41,352 nt of DNA from NCBI GenBank assembly GCA_021738725.1, contig JAIPBE010000029.1, positions 1 through 41,352 of the forward strand, read 5' to 3'. The notes under the pieces are model-generated. The model did not search any database. It saw only the letters and a program-made list of their open reading frames with translations, and was not told where the DNA came from. Below are positions 34,370 through 41,352 of the stretch, in pieces. Source of the DNA: Saprospiraceae bacterium. Lineage in GTDB: Bacteria; Bacteroidota; Bacteroidia; Chitinophagales; Saprospiraceae. A program made the position numbers and the translations under genes. Numbering within the stretch: the stretch's first letter is position 1; the number at the start of each line of letters is the position of its first letter.

Positions 34370-35958
34370 GGCAGTTCAATGAATTGATCCGACAACTGGA
34401 GCAACATCCTGAAGGTGATGGAAGAGTGAGGGCCTTGACTACGTATTTCAAATCGGCCAGCGATAAGGATACGGTTTGGGCTATTGCACTCTTGTCTGGC
34501 AAACGGCCCAAACAGGTGGTTTCCATCAATCAGTTATCTGCATGGGTCATTGAAAAAACGGGATTTTCTGTTTGGCTCTTCAAGGAAAGCCATCGACAGG
34601 TTGGTGATCTGGCTGAGACCATTGCACGAATTTTGCCACCCCCGGATTCACGAGAAGAAATTCCCCTTGCTGAATGGATGCGACTGATGATTTCCTGGCG
34701 GGCATCCGCTGATGAGGAACAGCAGGAAAGTATCGAACTGGCTTGGGATCAACTGGAAGCTAGTGAGCGATACCTGTTTAACAAACTGGTCAGTGGTGGT
34801 TTTCGCTTGCGCGTGAGCACCGTCGATCTAATCCAGGCACTGCGGGAGGTTACTGATGTGCCCCACCATATCCTGGGCATTCGGCTGGCTGAAAAATGGA
34901 ATCCCAGGACAATGACCATGACATGGTTGACTGAATCAGAAACCCTGGAAGAGGATCGAGTGAAACCCTTGCCATTCCATCCCATTCATACCTTGTCAAC
35001 TCCCTGCTCTACTCTTGGAAACCCGGCAGATTGGTGGATGGAAGATTTATTCGAGGGTATTCCGATTCAATGCAATTACCAGGATGAGACCATCTATTTA
35101 TGGACCACTGACCATCAAATGGTCACACACTTGTTTCCGAAAATTGAGGCAGTCTGTAAGCAGTTGCCTGAGGAAACGGTATTGGAAGGAATGCTGCTCG
35201 TTTTGGAGAATGGCCGGCCAGGTACTCAGAATCAGATTCAATCCAGGATGGATTGTCAGCGAGTGACCAGAAAGATCATGGAGGACAAACCTGCATGCTT
35301 CCTTGTTCAGGACTGTTTGGTGTGGGAAGGGAAAAACATTCAAAACATCCCGTTTTTACAGCGGCTACAGCATGTTGAATCCTTCTGCTCCTTATTGGAT
35401 ACGCCAGTCATTCGGTGTACTCATGTAAAGGATGTCGGCCCGGATTGGACATTGATAGAAGAGCATGTAGCCACAGCACGGGAACGTCATGCGGTCGGCA
35501 TTGTTCTCAAACATCGCAATGGACACCATGGTGGCGAGGAGATCACGGATGTTTGGTGGACAAAGAAGGTCGATCCACTGATAATGGATATGGTTGTCTT
35601 GTACGTGGAATCGGGTCATAGCAGATCATCTGGTCCGTTTTATGAATTGACATTCGGACTTTGGGATACAGATGGTTTCGTTCCGGTTACAAAAACTGGA
35701 ATCGGTCTGACAGATGAGGATATAGATCGGATAAAGCATCATGCCAAGGAACATACCTTGGAACGCTTTGGTCCGGTTCGCCAGGTGGTTCCAAATTTGG
35801 TGTACACTATCATATTTGATGGAGTAAATGTATCTTTGCGCCACAAAAGTGGAATCACGCTGATGGCTCCACGTATTTATGCATGGAAAGAAGCTATGGA
35901 TGTGGCAGAATTAAGGCCATTATCTGACTTGAAAAAGAGATTCACCCAGGGGTTTTAA
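34366..35958 (+). CDS. ATP-dependent DNA ligase homologue, catalytic lysine apparently lost
   Basis: The 530-residue protein is colinear with cisplatin-response ATP-dependent DNA ligases. An N-terminal helical DNA-binding domain (VGDLAETIARILPP, LFNKLVSGGFRLRVS) precedes the adenylation domain and an OB-fold (THTLERFGPVRQVVPNLVYTIIFDGV, SLRHKSGITLMAPRI). In the adenylation motif, expected as EWKWDGIR, it reads EDLFEGIP: the nucleophilic Lys is Leu228, Asp is Glu230 and Arg is Pro233. DGE in motif III reads EGM, EG in motif IV reads VG, and the first lysine of motif V is Thr. It should not form the ligase-AMP intermediate. It is coupled to the exonuclease and has an undamaged frame, so it is probably retained as a non-catalytic partner. 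Confidence 0.8.
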   Translation: MRQFNELIRQLEQHPEGDGRVRALTTYFKSASDKDTVWAIALLSGKRPKQVVSINQLSAWVIEKTGFSVWLFKESHRQVGDLAETIARILPPPDSREEIPLAEWMRLMISWRASADEEQQESIELAWDQLEASERYLFNKLVSGGFRLRVSTVDLIQALREVTDVPHHILGIRLAEKWNPRTMTMTWLTESETLEEDRVKPLPFHPIHTLSTPCSTLGNPADWWMEDLFEGIPIQCNYQDETIYLWTTDHQMVTHLFPKIEAVCKQLPEETVLEGMLLVLENGRPGTQNQIQSRMDCQRVTRKIMEDKPACFLVQDCLVWEGKNIQNIPFLQRLQHVESFCSLLDTPVIRCTHVKDVGPDWTLIEEHVATARERHAVGIVLKHRNGHHGGEEITDVWWTKKVDPLIMDMVVLYVESGHSRSSGPFYELTFGLWDTDGFVPVTKTGIGLTDEDIDRIKHHAKEHTLERFGPVRQVVPNLVYTIIFDGVNVSLRHKSGITLMAPRIYAWKEAMDVAELRPLSDLKKRFTQGF

Positions 35959-35964
35959 GGTTGG

Positions 35965-35987
35965 AAAAGGAGTTCCCTCCTTTTTTT
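35965..35987 (+). terminator. Intrinsic terminator after the ligase homologue
   Basis: AAAAGGAG (35965-35972) pairs with CTCCTTTT (35977-35984) around a TTCC loop and is followed by a T-run. It ends the exonuclease-ligase transcript about 100 bp before rpsA. Confidence 0.75.
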
Positions 35988-36054
35988 ACGGGCGATTTTG
36001 CCCCTCTTTTTCAAAGAATTAGCTATTCCTCTTTCAGTGCATTTTAAAAAAATG

Positions 36055-36062
36055 TACCTTTG
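36055..36062 (+). promoter_or_regulatory. Probable -7 element (TACCTTTG) of the rpsA promoter
   Basis: TACCTTTG matches the Bacteroidota TANNTTTG box 21 bp before the rpsA ATG, after an A-rich tract. No clear -33 TTTG lies at the usual distance. Support comes from the position and from the identical box upstream of rplM and the rRNA leader. Confidence 0.55.
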
Positions 36063-36083
36063 CCCCGCTAAATTTTTAAGCGA

Positions 36084-38012
36084 ATGCTTGACGAAAATCT
36101 TCCAGAAAACGAGGAGCAAAAGCCGGAAGGGACAGAACAGTCCCCTGAAACGGCTGAGCAGGCAACTCCTGCCAAAGTCTCCAAAAAAGAAGCAGCAGCA
36201 GCTGATGTAGTTGTTGAAACTGCCCACGATGACTATGACTGGTCAGTGGGCAAACGCCAGCAGGTCTTTTATAAACCTGAAGAGCGCGAGAAAATGGCCT
36301 CTGCATATGAGGTGACTCTCAACGAGATCGTTGAAAACGATGTTGTCAAAGGAAAAGTCATTGGTATCAGCAATGGCGACGTCATCCTGGACATCAATTT
36401 CAAATCGGACGGATTGGTATCCCTTTCCGAATTCCGCGATCAACCAGGCCTGGCGGTCGGTGATTATGTGGATGTATATGTGGAGAAACAGGAAGATGAG
36501 AGGGGTCAGCTCCTCCTGTCCCGCCGGAAAGCCAAGTTGCTCCGGGCCTGGGTCGACATCGTTGACAGTTATAACAACGGTACCATTCTCAAAGGAACGA
36601 TCGTATCCAAGACCAAGGGTGGTCTGATCGTCGACTGCAGCGGCCTGGAAACATTCCTGCCCGGCTCGCAGATCGATATCAAACCCATCATTGACTACGA
36701 TGCGTATGTGGGTAAGACCATGGAGTTCAAAGTGGTCAAGATCAACGAGAACATCAAGAACGCTGTCGTATCGCACAAAGCCCTCATCGAAAGTGATCTG
36801 GCTGAACAGCGTGATGCGATTGTATCTGGCCTTGAAAAAGGACAGGTACTGGAAGGCGTGGTCAAAAACATCACCGATTTCGGAGCCTTTATGGATCTGG
36901 GTGGTGTCGATGGTCTGTTGTATATCACGGATATTTCATGGGGTCGGATCAGTCATCCGTCCGAAGTCCTGGAAATTAATGAGAAGCTCAATGTGGTCGT
37001 CCTTGATTTTGACGAGAACAAGAAGCGGATCTCTCTGGGTCTGAAGCAGCTGACACCGCATCCATGGGAAACCCTGGCCGAAGACCTAAACGAAGGTGCA
37101 GTGGTCAAAGGGAAGATCGTCAATATTGAAGATTATGGCGCATTCCTGGAGATCAAGCCGGGTGTAGAAGGATTGATCCACGTGAGCGAGGTCAGCTGGA
37201 GCAGCCAGCCGGTTAATGCCCGTGAATTCTTCACACTGGGAGCTGAACTGGAGGCTAAGATCGTGACCATTGATCGGGAGGATCGCAAGATGAGCCTCAG
37301 TCTGAAGCAACTCAGCGCAGATCCATGGACACAGGTTACTGCCAAGTATCCGGTGAACAGCCGTCATACGGGCGTGGTACAAAATCTGACTCCTTATGGT
37401 GTGTTCATCGAACTGGATGAAGGCATCGGAGGGATGATCCACGTGAGTGATCTGTCCTGGACCAAGCGTTTTGGCCATCCATCAGAATACACCAAAGTGG
37501 GTGAGAAGTTGGACTTCATTATTCTGGATATCGATGAGGAGAACCGCAAGTTGTCCCTCGGTCACAAGCAACTGGAAGAGAATCCATGGGATACATTCGA
37601 AAATGTATTCCCTGTCGGGTCCTATCACGAAGCAACGGTTATCCGTCGGGATGATCGCGGTGCTGTGATGTTGCTGCCCTATGGTCTGGAGGCCTACTCG
37701 CCGATCAAGCACGTCCGCAAGGAAGACAATCAACTGGCCAACGTCGATGAGATCATCACTGTAAAAGTGATTGAGTTCAATCGCGATGACAAGCGGATCA
37801 TGGTTTCTCACCTGCGCTATCTGGAAGATATTCGTCGTGAGGCGGATGACAGTGTACGTCAGGAAAAAGAGACGGAGGTAAAGGAAGTTCGCAAGGCAGT
37901 CAAACAACAGTCCTCCAATGTGGAAAAATCCACATTGGGTGATCTGGGGATCTTTGATGAGCTGAAAGAGCAATTATCAGACGGCGACGATCAACCGAAG
38001 GATAGCGAATAA
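36084..38012 (+). CDS. rpsA: 30S ribosomal protein S1
   Basis: S1 binds mRNA at the ribosome and unfolds it for initiation. The 642-residue protein has a Glu/Ala-rich N-terminal extension (1 to about 70), as other Bacteroidota S1 proteins have. Six S1/OB repeats start near residues 89, 170, 258, 342, 429 and 516. Repeats 3-5 are the most canonical (DFGAFMDLGGVDGLLYITDISW, DYGAFLEIKPGVEGLIHVSEVSW, PYGVFIELDEGIGGMIHVSDLSW in outline). Repeats 1, 2 and 6 are diverged, the usual pattern. A terminator follows directly. Confidence 0.95.
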   Translation: MLDENLPENEEQKPEGTEQSPETAEQATPAKVSKKEAAAADVVVETAHDDYDWSVGKRQQVFYKPEEREKMASAYEVTLNEIVENDVVKGKVIGISNGDVILDINFKSDGLVSLSEFRDQPGLAVGDYVDVYVEKQEDERGQLLLSRRKAKLLRAWVDIVDSYNNGTILKGTIVSKTKGGLIVDCSGLETFLPGSQIDIKPIIDYDAYVGKTMEFKVVKINENIKNAVVSHKALIESDLAEQRDAIVSGLEKGQVLEGVVKNITDFGAFMDLGGVDGLLYITDISWGRISHPSEVLEINEKLNVVVLDFDENKKRISLGLKQLTPHPWETLAEDLNEGAVVKGKIVNIEDYGAFLEIKPGVEGLIHVSEVSWSSQPVNAREFFTLGAELEAKIVTIDREDRKMSLSLKQLSADPWTQVTAKYPVNSRHTGVVQNLTPYGVFIELDEGIGGMIHVSDLSWTKRFGHPSEYTKVGEKLDFIILDIDEENRKLSLGHKQLEENPWDTFENVFPVGSYHEATVIRRDDRGAVMLLPYGLEAYSPIKHVRKEDNQLANVDEIITVKVIEFNRDDKRIMVSHLRYLEDIRREADDSVRQEKETEVKEVRKAVKQQSSNVEKSTLGDLGIFDELKEQLSDGDDQPKDSE

Positions 38013-38037
38013 GCTCCAGGGAGATCAGAATATATGG

Positions 38038-38069
38038 AAGCCATCCGTCAATTGACGGATGGCTTTTTT
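38038..38069 (+). terminator. Strong intrinsic terminator after rpsA
   Basis: AAGCCATCCGTCAA and its complement form a perfect 28-nt palindrome at 38038-38065, followed by TTTT. It lies 26 bp after the rpsA stop. Confidence 0.9.
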
Positions 38070-38101
38070 AATGGGCCGTGCAGAGGAAGCCTGGGATTTA
38101 C

Positions 38102-38146
38102 TTTGTTTATGAATTAACTAAATATTTTGCTTAAAGATTAAACAAA
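38102..38146. promoter_or_regulatory. Inverted TTTGTTTA/TAAACAAA boxes upstream of crtI
   Basis: TTTGTTTA (38102-38109) and its exact complement TAAACAAA (38139-38146) lie 29 bp apart in the AT-rich spacer before crtI. This suggests a dimeric regulator site. In many bacteria MerR-type light or stress regulators act at such positions before carotenoid genes, but no regulator is present here and binding is inferred from symmetry only. Confidence 0.4.
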
Positions 38147-38179
38147 ATGGATCGTTTCGTGATTTAGTATCAAATCGCT

Positions 38180-39661
38180 ATGAAACAAACTGTCTCCGTA
38201 TTGGGCGCCGGGTTTTCCGGCCTGGCTGCAGCTGCTTCCCTGGCCCGGGAAGGGTTGGATGTGCAGGTCATTGAACGTCACGATCAGGCAGGTGGACGTG
38301 CCCGTCAATTTACCCATGATGGTTTCGTCTTTGACATGGGCCCATCCTGGTATTGGATGCCAGATGTATTTGAGGCCTATTTCCAAAATTTTGGCAAAAC
38401 GACCTCTGAATTATATGACCTGAAGCGGCTGGATCCATCCTATCAGGTCTTCTTTAAAGATGGGGATGTGGTCCAGGTGCCCGCTTCCGGAGAGGCACAG
38501 CGAGAGCTATTTGAGAAATTGGAACCAGGCAGTGGTCCGGCTCTGGATCGATTTCTGGCGGATTCCCGGTACAAGTACGAAACGGGTATGCAGGAGTTTG
38601 TATACAAGCCCAGTCATTCTGTGTTCGAATTTGCCGACCTCCGGATCCTCCGTGCCATGTTTCGTTTGCAGATGTTCAGTTCCTTGTCCAAAGAGGTACG
38701 ACGACTGTTCAAACATCCCAAACTCATCCAGATCCTGGAGTTTCCTGTACTCTTTCTGGGGGCGAAGCCAGAAAAGACGCCTGCTTTATATAGCATGATG
38801 AATCATGCCGACCTAACCCTGGGGACGTGGTATCCGATGGGCGGAATGCATCAGATCGTCAAATCCATGGAGGATATTGCTCGGGAGCAGGGCGTTCGAT
38901 TCCAGCTGAACGAGGACGTGCAGGGATTCGCTTTTGAAGGAAATCGGATCGCTGGGGTGAAAACAAACGCAACGGTTTATACAACAGATGCTGTGGTGAA
39001 CACCATGGACTATCACCATTTGGACCAGCAACTCCTGCCAAAACCATTTCAGGAATACAGTGCCGACTACTGGGACAAGCGTGTAATGGCCCCGTCCAGT
39101 TTGCTTTATTATATAGGTGTCGACAAGAAGTTGACCGGACTGACACATCACAATCTATTCTTTGATGCGGATTTTGGAGCGCATGCGGCTGAGATCTATG
39201 ATCATCCTGCCTGGCCCGAGGACCCGTTGTTCTATGTGTGCTGCCCATCCGTGACAGATTCTTCAGTTGCACCTGCTGGAATGGAGAACCTCTTTATACT
39301 GATCCCTGTGGCACCGGGCCTTGAGGATCATCAGGTCATACACGATGCGTATTATGACCTGGTGATGGACCGTCTGGAGAAACGAACAGGACAGGATATA
39401 AGAAAACATGTAATATATAAACGCAGTTATGCGCATCGCGATTTTCAGAAAGACTATCACGCTTTTAAGGGGAATGCCTATGGATTGGCCAATACGTTAT
39501 TCCAAACGGCATTTCTGAAACCGAAAATGAAAAGTCGTAAAGTGGAAAACCTGTGGCATGCCGGACAGTTGACTGTTCCCGGCCCAGGAGTCCCCCCCTC
39601 CCTGATCAGCGGGCAGGTGGCGGCGCAGGAAGTGATCCGAGACCAAAAACGAAAAGCCTGA
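38180..39661 (+). CDS. crtI: Phytoene desaturase
   Basis: CrtI is an FAD-dependent enzyme that desaturates phytoene towards lycopene. The 493-residue protein has the dinucleotide-binding VLGAGFSGLAAAASLAREG at residues 6-24, the GGRARQFTHDGFVFDMGPSWYWMPD segment and the C-terminal FAD motif GQLTVPGPGVPPSLISGQVAA. It is followed 5 bp later by crtB, and the order I-B-Z indicates one operon behind the boxes at 38102-38146. Confidence 0.93.
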   Translation: MKQTVSVLGAGFSGLAAAASLAREGLDVQVIERHDQAGGRARQFTHDGFVFDMGPSWYWMPDVFEAYFQNFGKTTSELYDLKRLDPSYQVFFKDGDVVQVPASGEAQRELFEKLEPGSGPALDRFLADSRYKYETGMQEFVYKPSHSVFEFADLRILRAMFRLQMFSSLSKEVRRLFKHPKLIQILEFPVLFLGAKPEKTPALYSMMNHADLTLGTWYPMGGMHQIVKSMEDIAREQGVRFQLNEDVQGFAFEGNRIAGVKTNATVYTTDAVVNTMDYHHLDQQLLPKPFQEYSADYWDKRVMAPSSLLYYIGVDKKLTGLTHHNLFFDADFGAHAAEIYDHPAWPEDPLFYVCCPSVTDSSVAPAGMENLFILIPVAPGLEDHQVIHDAYYDLVMDRLEKRTGQDIRKHVIYKRSYAHRDFQKDYHAFKGNAYGLANTLFQTAFLKPKMKSRKVENLWHAGQLTVPGPGVPPSLISGQVAAQEVIRDQKRKA

Positions 39662-39666
39662 ACGAG

Positions 39667-40503
39667 ATGAAGAGTCTTTACGATCAGACATGCAGGGATT
39701 GTTCGAAATTGATCACCCAACGGTACAGCACCTCCTTTTCTATGGGGATACGGGCATTTGGGGATGCTTTGAGGGCTCCTATCTATGCGATCTATGGCTA
39801 TGTCCGGTTTGCGGATGAAATCGTGGACACCTTTCATGATCATGACCGAGCACTTTTACTGTTGCGATTCAGGGAGGATACGTATCAGGCCATTCAGGAT
39901 GGAATCAGTTTGAACCCGGTGTTACATGCCTTTCAGGAAGTGGTCAATCGATACCAGATGGATACAGGCCTGATCGATGCGTTTCTGGACAGTATGGCGA
40001 TGGACCTGGGCCAAGACCGATATGGACGAAAGAGTTTTGATGATTATATCTATGGTTCAGCAGAGGTGGTCGGACTGATGTGTCTGACTGTTTTTGTCAG
40101 AGGAGACAGAGCGGAATATCAACGTTTGGAAGGTTCTGCGAAACGGCTGGGTGCGGCATTCCAGAAGGTCAATTTCTTGCGGGATATGCAGAGCGATTTT
40201 GAAGAAAGGGGACGTATCTATTTTCCCGGCGTAGATTTCAATTCCTTCAGTCTGTCGGACAAGCGCCGGATCGAATCGGAAGTGGAGGAGGATTTTCAGG
40301 AGGCATTGGCGGGTATCCTGGCCTTGCCTGATGAGGCGCGATTTGGTGTTTTCCTGGCCTACCGGTTTTATATAAAGCTATTTGAAGGGATCCGAAGGAG
40401 TACGCCGGAGCAGATCAAAGTGAGTCGGATCCGGGTGCCGAACTGGCGGAAGGCTTTATTGGTTTGCTGCACCTATATGCAGATGCGTTTGGGTTTGAAT
40501 TGA
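39667..40503 (+). CDS. crtB: Phytoene synthase (squalene/phytoene synthase family)
   Basis: CrtB joins two geranylgeranyl diphosphates into phytoene. The 278-residue protein has YSTSFSMGIR near the start, the first Asp-rich motif DEIVD (D50-D54) and the second, NFLRDMQSDFEERGRIYFP. ATG 39667 (MKSLYDQTCRDCSKL) is preferred; the frame is open from 39553 inside crtI but reads Arg/Pro-rich nonsense. It lies between crtI and crtZ. Confidence 0.92.
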   Translation: MKSLYDQTCRDCSKLITQRYSTSFSMGIRAFGDALRAPIYAIYGYVRFADEIVDTFHDHDRALLLLRFREDTYQAIQDGISLNPVLHAFQEVVNRYQMDTGLIDAFLDSMAMDLGQDRYGRKSFDDYIYGSAEVVGLMCLTVFVRGDRAEYQRLEGSAKRLGAAFQKVNFLRDMQSDFEERGRIYFPGVDFNSFSLSDKRRIESEVEEDFQEALAGILALPDEARFGVFLAYRFYIKLFEGIRRSTPEQIKVSRIRVPNWRKALLVCCTYMQMRLGLN

Positions 40504-40520
40504 AACTGTAACTTGGGATA

Positions 40521-41012
40521 ATGGATGTATTGATAGCTATTGGGATCATAGTGGGTACTGTTCTGGGGATGGAGTTTGTCGCCTGGTTTGCCCATCGTTT
40601 TGTGATGCATGGCTTTTTGTGGAGCTGGCATCGGGATCATCATGATCCAAGGTTGAAGGAGGGACGATTTTTCGAACGGAATGATCTGTTCTTCCTGGTC
40701 TTTGCGTTGCCGAGCATGACGGGGTATATTCTGTCGGCTCTGGTCCCGGAATATGGATGGATGTTGTGGGTGGCGATCGGCATCAGTATCTATGGATTGA
40801 TGTACTTTCTGATTCATGATGTGTATATCCATCAGCGGTTTGCCTGGTTCAGGCAGTTGGAGGGAAAGTATTCGAAAGCGATCTTGCGGGCGCATGGTGC
40901 GCATCATGCGAAACAGACGAAGGAGGGGTGTGAGTCGTTCGGATTGTTGCTGGTGAATGGAAAGTACTTCCGCGGACGGAAATCATGGAAAAAGGCAGAA
41001 ATTTCTGAATGA
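40521..41012 (+). CDS. crtZ: Beta-carotene hydroxylase, di-iron membrane type
   Basis: CrtZ adds 3-hydroxyls to beta-ionone rings, making zeaxanthin. The 163-residue membrane protein carries the full histidine set: HRFVMH (H25, H30), HRDHH (H37, H40, H41), HDVYIH (H99, H104) and HGAHH (H125, H128, H129). Two to four hydrophobic segments surround them. It follows crtB by 17 bp. A lycopene cyclase, needed to make its substrate, is not in the window. The rRNA operon promoter begins directly after its stop. Confidence 0.92.
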   Translation: MDVLIAIGIIVGTVLGMEFVAWFAHRFVMHGFLWSWHRDHHDPRLKEGRFFERNDLFFLVFALPSMTGYILSALVPEYGWMLWVAIGISIYGLMYFLIHDVYIHQRFAWFRQLEGKYSKAILRAHGAHHAKQTKEGCESFGLLLVNGKYFRGRKSWKKAEISE

Positions 41013-41021
41013 ATAGTAACA

Positions 41022-41047
41022 TTGGGATAAGAATGTTCGTATCTTTG
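41022..41047 (+). promoter_or_regulatory. rRNA promoter P1 (weaker match)
   Basis: TATCTTTG at 41040-41047 fits TANNTTTG. The nearest upstream TTG is 41022-41024, only 15 bp away, shorter than usual. Thirteen bases after the box comes GAAAAAGGGGTC, the same sequence that follows P2 at a nearly equal distance. Confidence 0.55.
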
Positions 41048-41131
41048 CAGTCCGCCTTTTGAAAAAGGGGTCAAAGCGAAGGCTTTTTCTCTAAAAAGGT
41101 GGAAATTTTAATGAAATTTTTTTCCAACAAG

Positions 41132-41162
41132 TTTGGAAGTTTCGTCAAAGGTCTTACCTTTG
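41132..41162 (+). promoter_or_regulatory. rRNA promoter P2
   Basis: TTTG (41132-41135) and TACCTTTG (41155-41162) are 19 bp apart, an excellent Bacteroidota promoter. An A/T-rich tract lies just upstream (41101-41125) and could act as an UP-like element. It is 160 bp before the 16S start. Confidence 0.8.
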
Positions 41163-41323
41163 CACTCGCTCTTCGAAAAAGGGGTCGCCTGAATGCAGGA
41201 AATGACCTTTCGGAGGGCCACAAAAAGTTCATTGACACGGATGGAGGTAAGCAAGCGTAAGAGAGACTTGAGTAGAATCTGAATTAGATAGGGTGTTGAC
41301 GAAAGTTGACACTGAAGAACACT
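41163..41323 (+). other. rRNA operon leader
   Basis: The transcribed leader between P2 and 16S holds GAAAAAGGGGTC at 41175-41186 (also at 41061-41072 after P1). The repeated GTTGACGAAAGTTGACACTGAAG just before 16S may pair during processing. No reading frame is likely here. Confidence 0.6.
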
Positions 41324-41352
41324 ACAATGGAGAGTTTGATCCTGGCTCAGGA
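41324..41352 (+). rRNA. 16S ribosomal RNA, 5' end (cut by the window edge)
   Basis: GAGAGTTTGATCCTGGCTCAG at 41330-41350 is the near-universal 16S 5' sequence (27F primer region). The mature 5' end should lie about seven bases before it. Only the first 29 bases fall within the window. Confidence 0.95.

Overview
The window looks like a chromosomal segment of a Bacteroidota bacterium, most likely in or near the Saprospiria. The evidence is a 1480-residue secreted metalloprotease with SprB-like repeats and a type IX secretion C-terminal domain, Bacteroidota-type promoters (TTG or TTTG about 19-20 bp before TANNTTTG) ahead of rplM and the rRNA operon, an rplM-rpsI-rpsB-tsf cluster, and a carotenoid gene set. 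I could run no searches. Assignments rest on motifs read in the translated frames.

Layout. (1) 1-1984: an AT-rich, N-terminally truncated AAA ATPase between two copies of GGCTATAAC, the second starting an attC-like imperfect inverted repeat. (2) 1985-12593: a probable surface-glycan decoration and export locus, with an MBOAT/SGNH O-acyltransferase, a two-component ABC exporter, six sulfotransferase genes (one carrying a second, degenerate sulfotransferase-like domain) and a glycosyltransferase. Several genes are coupled by ATGA overlaps. (3) 12609-17691: an HTH regulator, then an alternating array of 5'-truncated alpha/beta-hydrolase fragments and lipoprotein beta-propellers, which resembles a decaying toxin/immunity or tandemly duplicated array. 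(4) 17704-21901: a small membrane protein, dapD, a four-helix-bundle gene bounded by inverted repeats, an alkyltransferase-like (ATL) protein, about 1.2 kb of phrase-like repeats and a TrpF-like pseudoenzyme. (5) 22079-27156: the T9SS metalloprotease and a second phrase-repeat spacer. (6) 27157-29090 (minus strand): rhodanese lipoprotein, mobA and an LEA-like coiled-coil protein. (7) 29284-32575: rplM-rpsI-rpsB-tsf and pyrH. (8) 32689-35958: an orphan lipoprotein, a ligase-associated exonuclease and an ATP-dependent DNA ligase homologue that appears to have lost its catalytic lysine. (9) 36055-41012: rpsA and the carotenoid genes crtI-crtB-crtZ. (10) 41022-41352: tandem rRNA promoters, a leader and the first bases of 16S rRNA.

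The least explained items are the hydrolase/propeller array, the apparently dead DNA ligase kept in translational coupling with an intact exonuclease, the sulfotransferase-rich export locus, and the inverted-repeat-bounded four-helix-bundle unit beside the phrase repeats. No CRISPR array, tRNA, transposase or integrase was seen.
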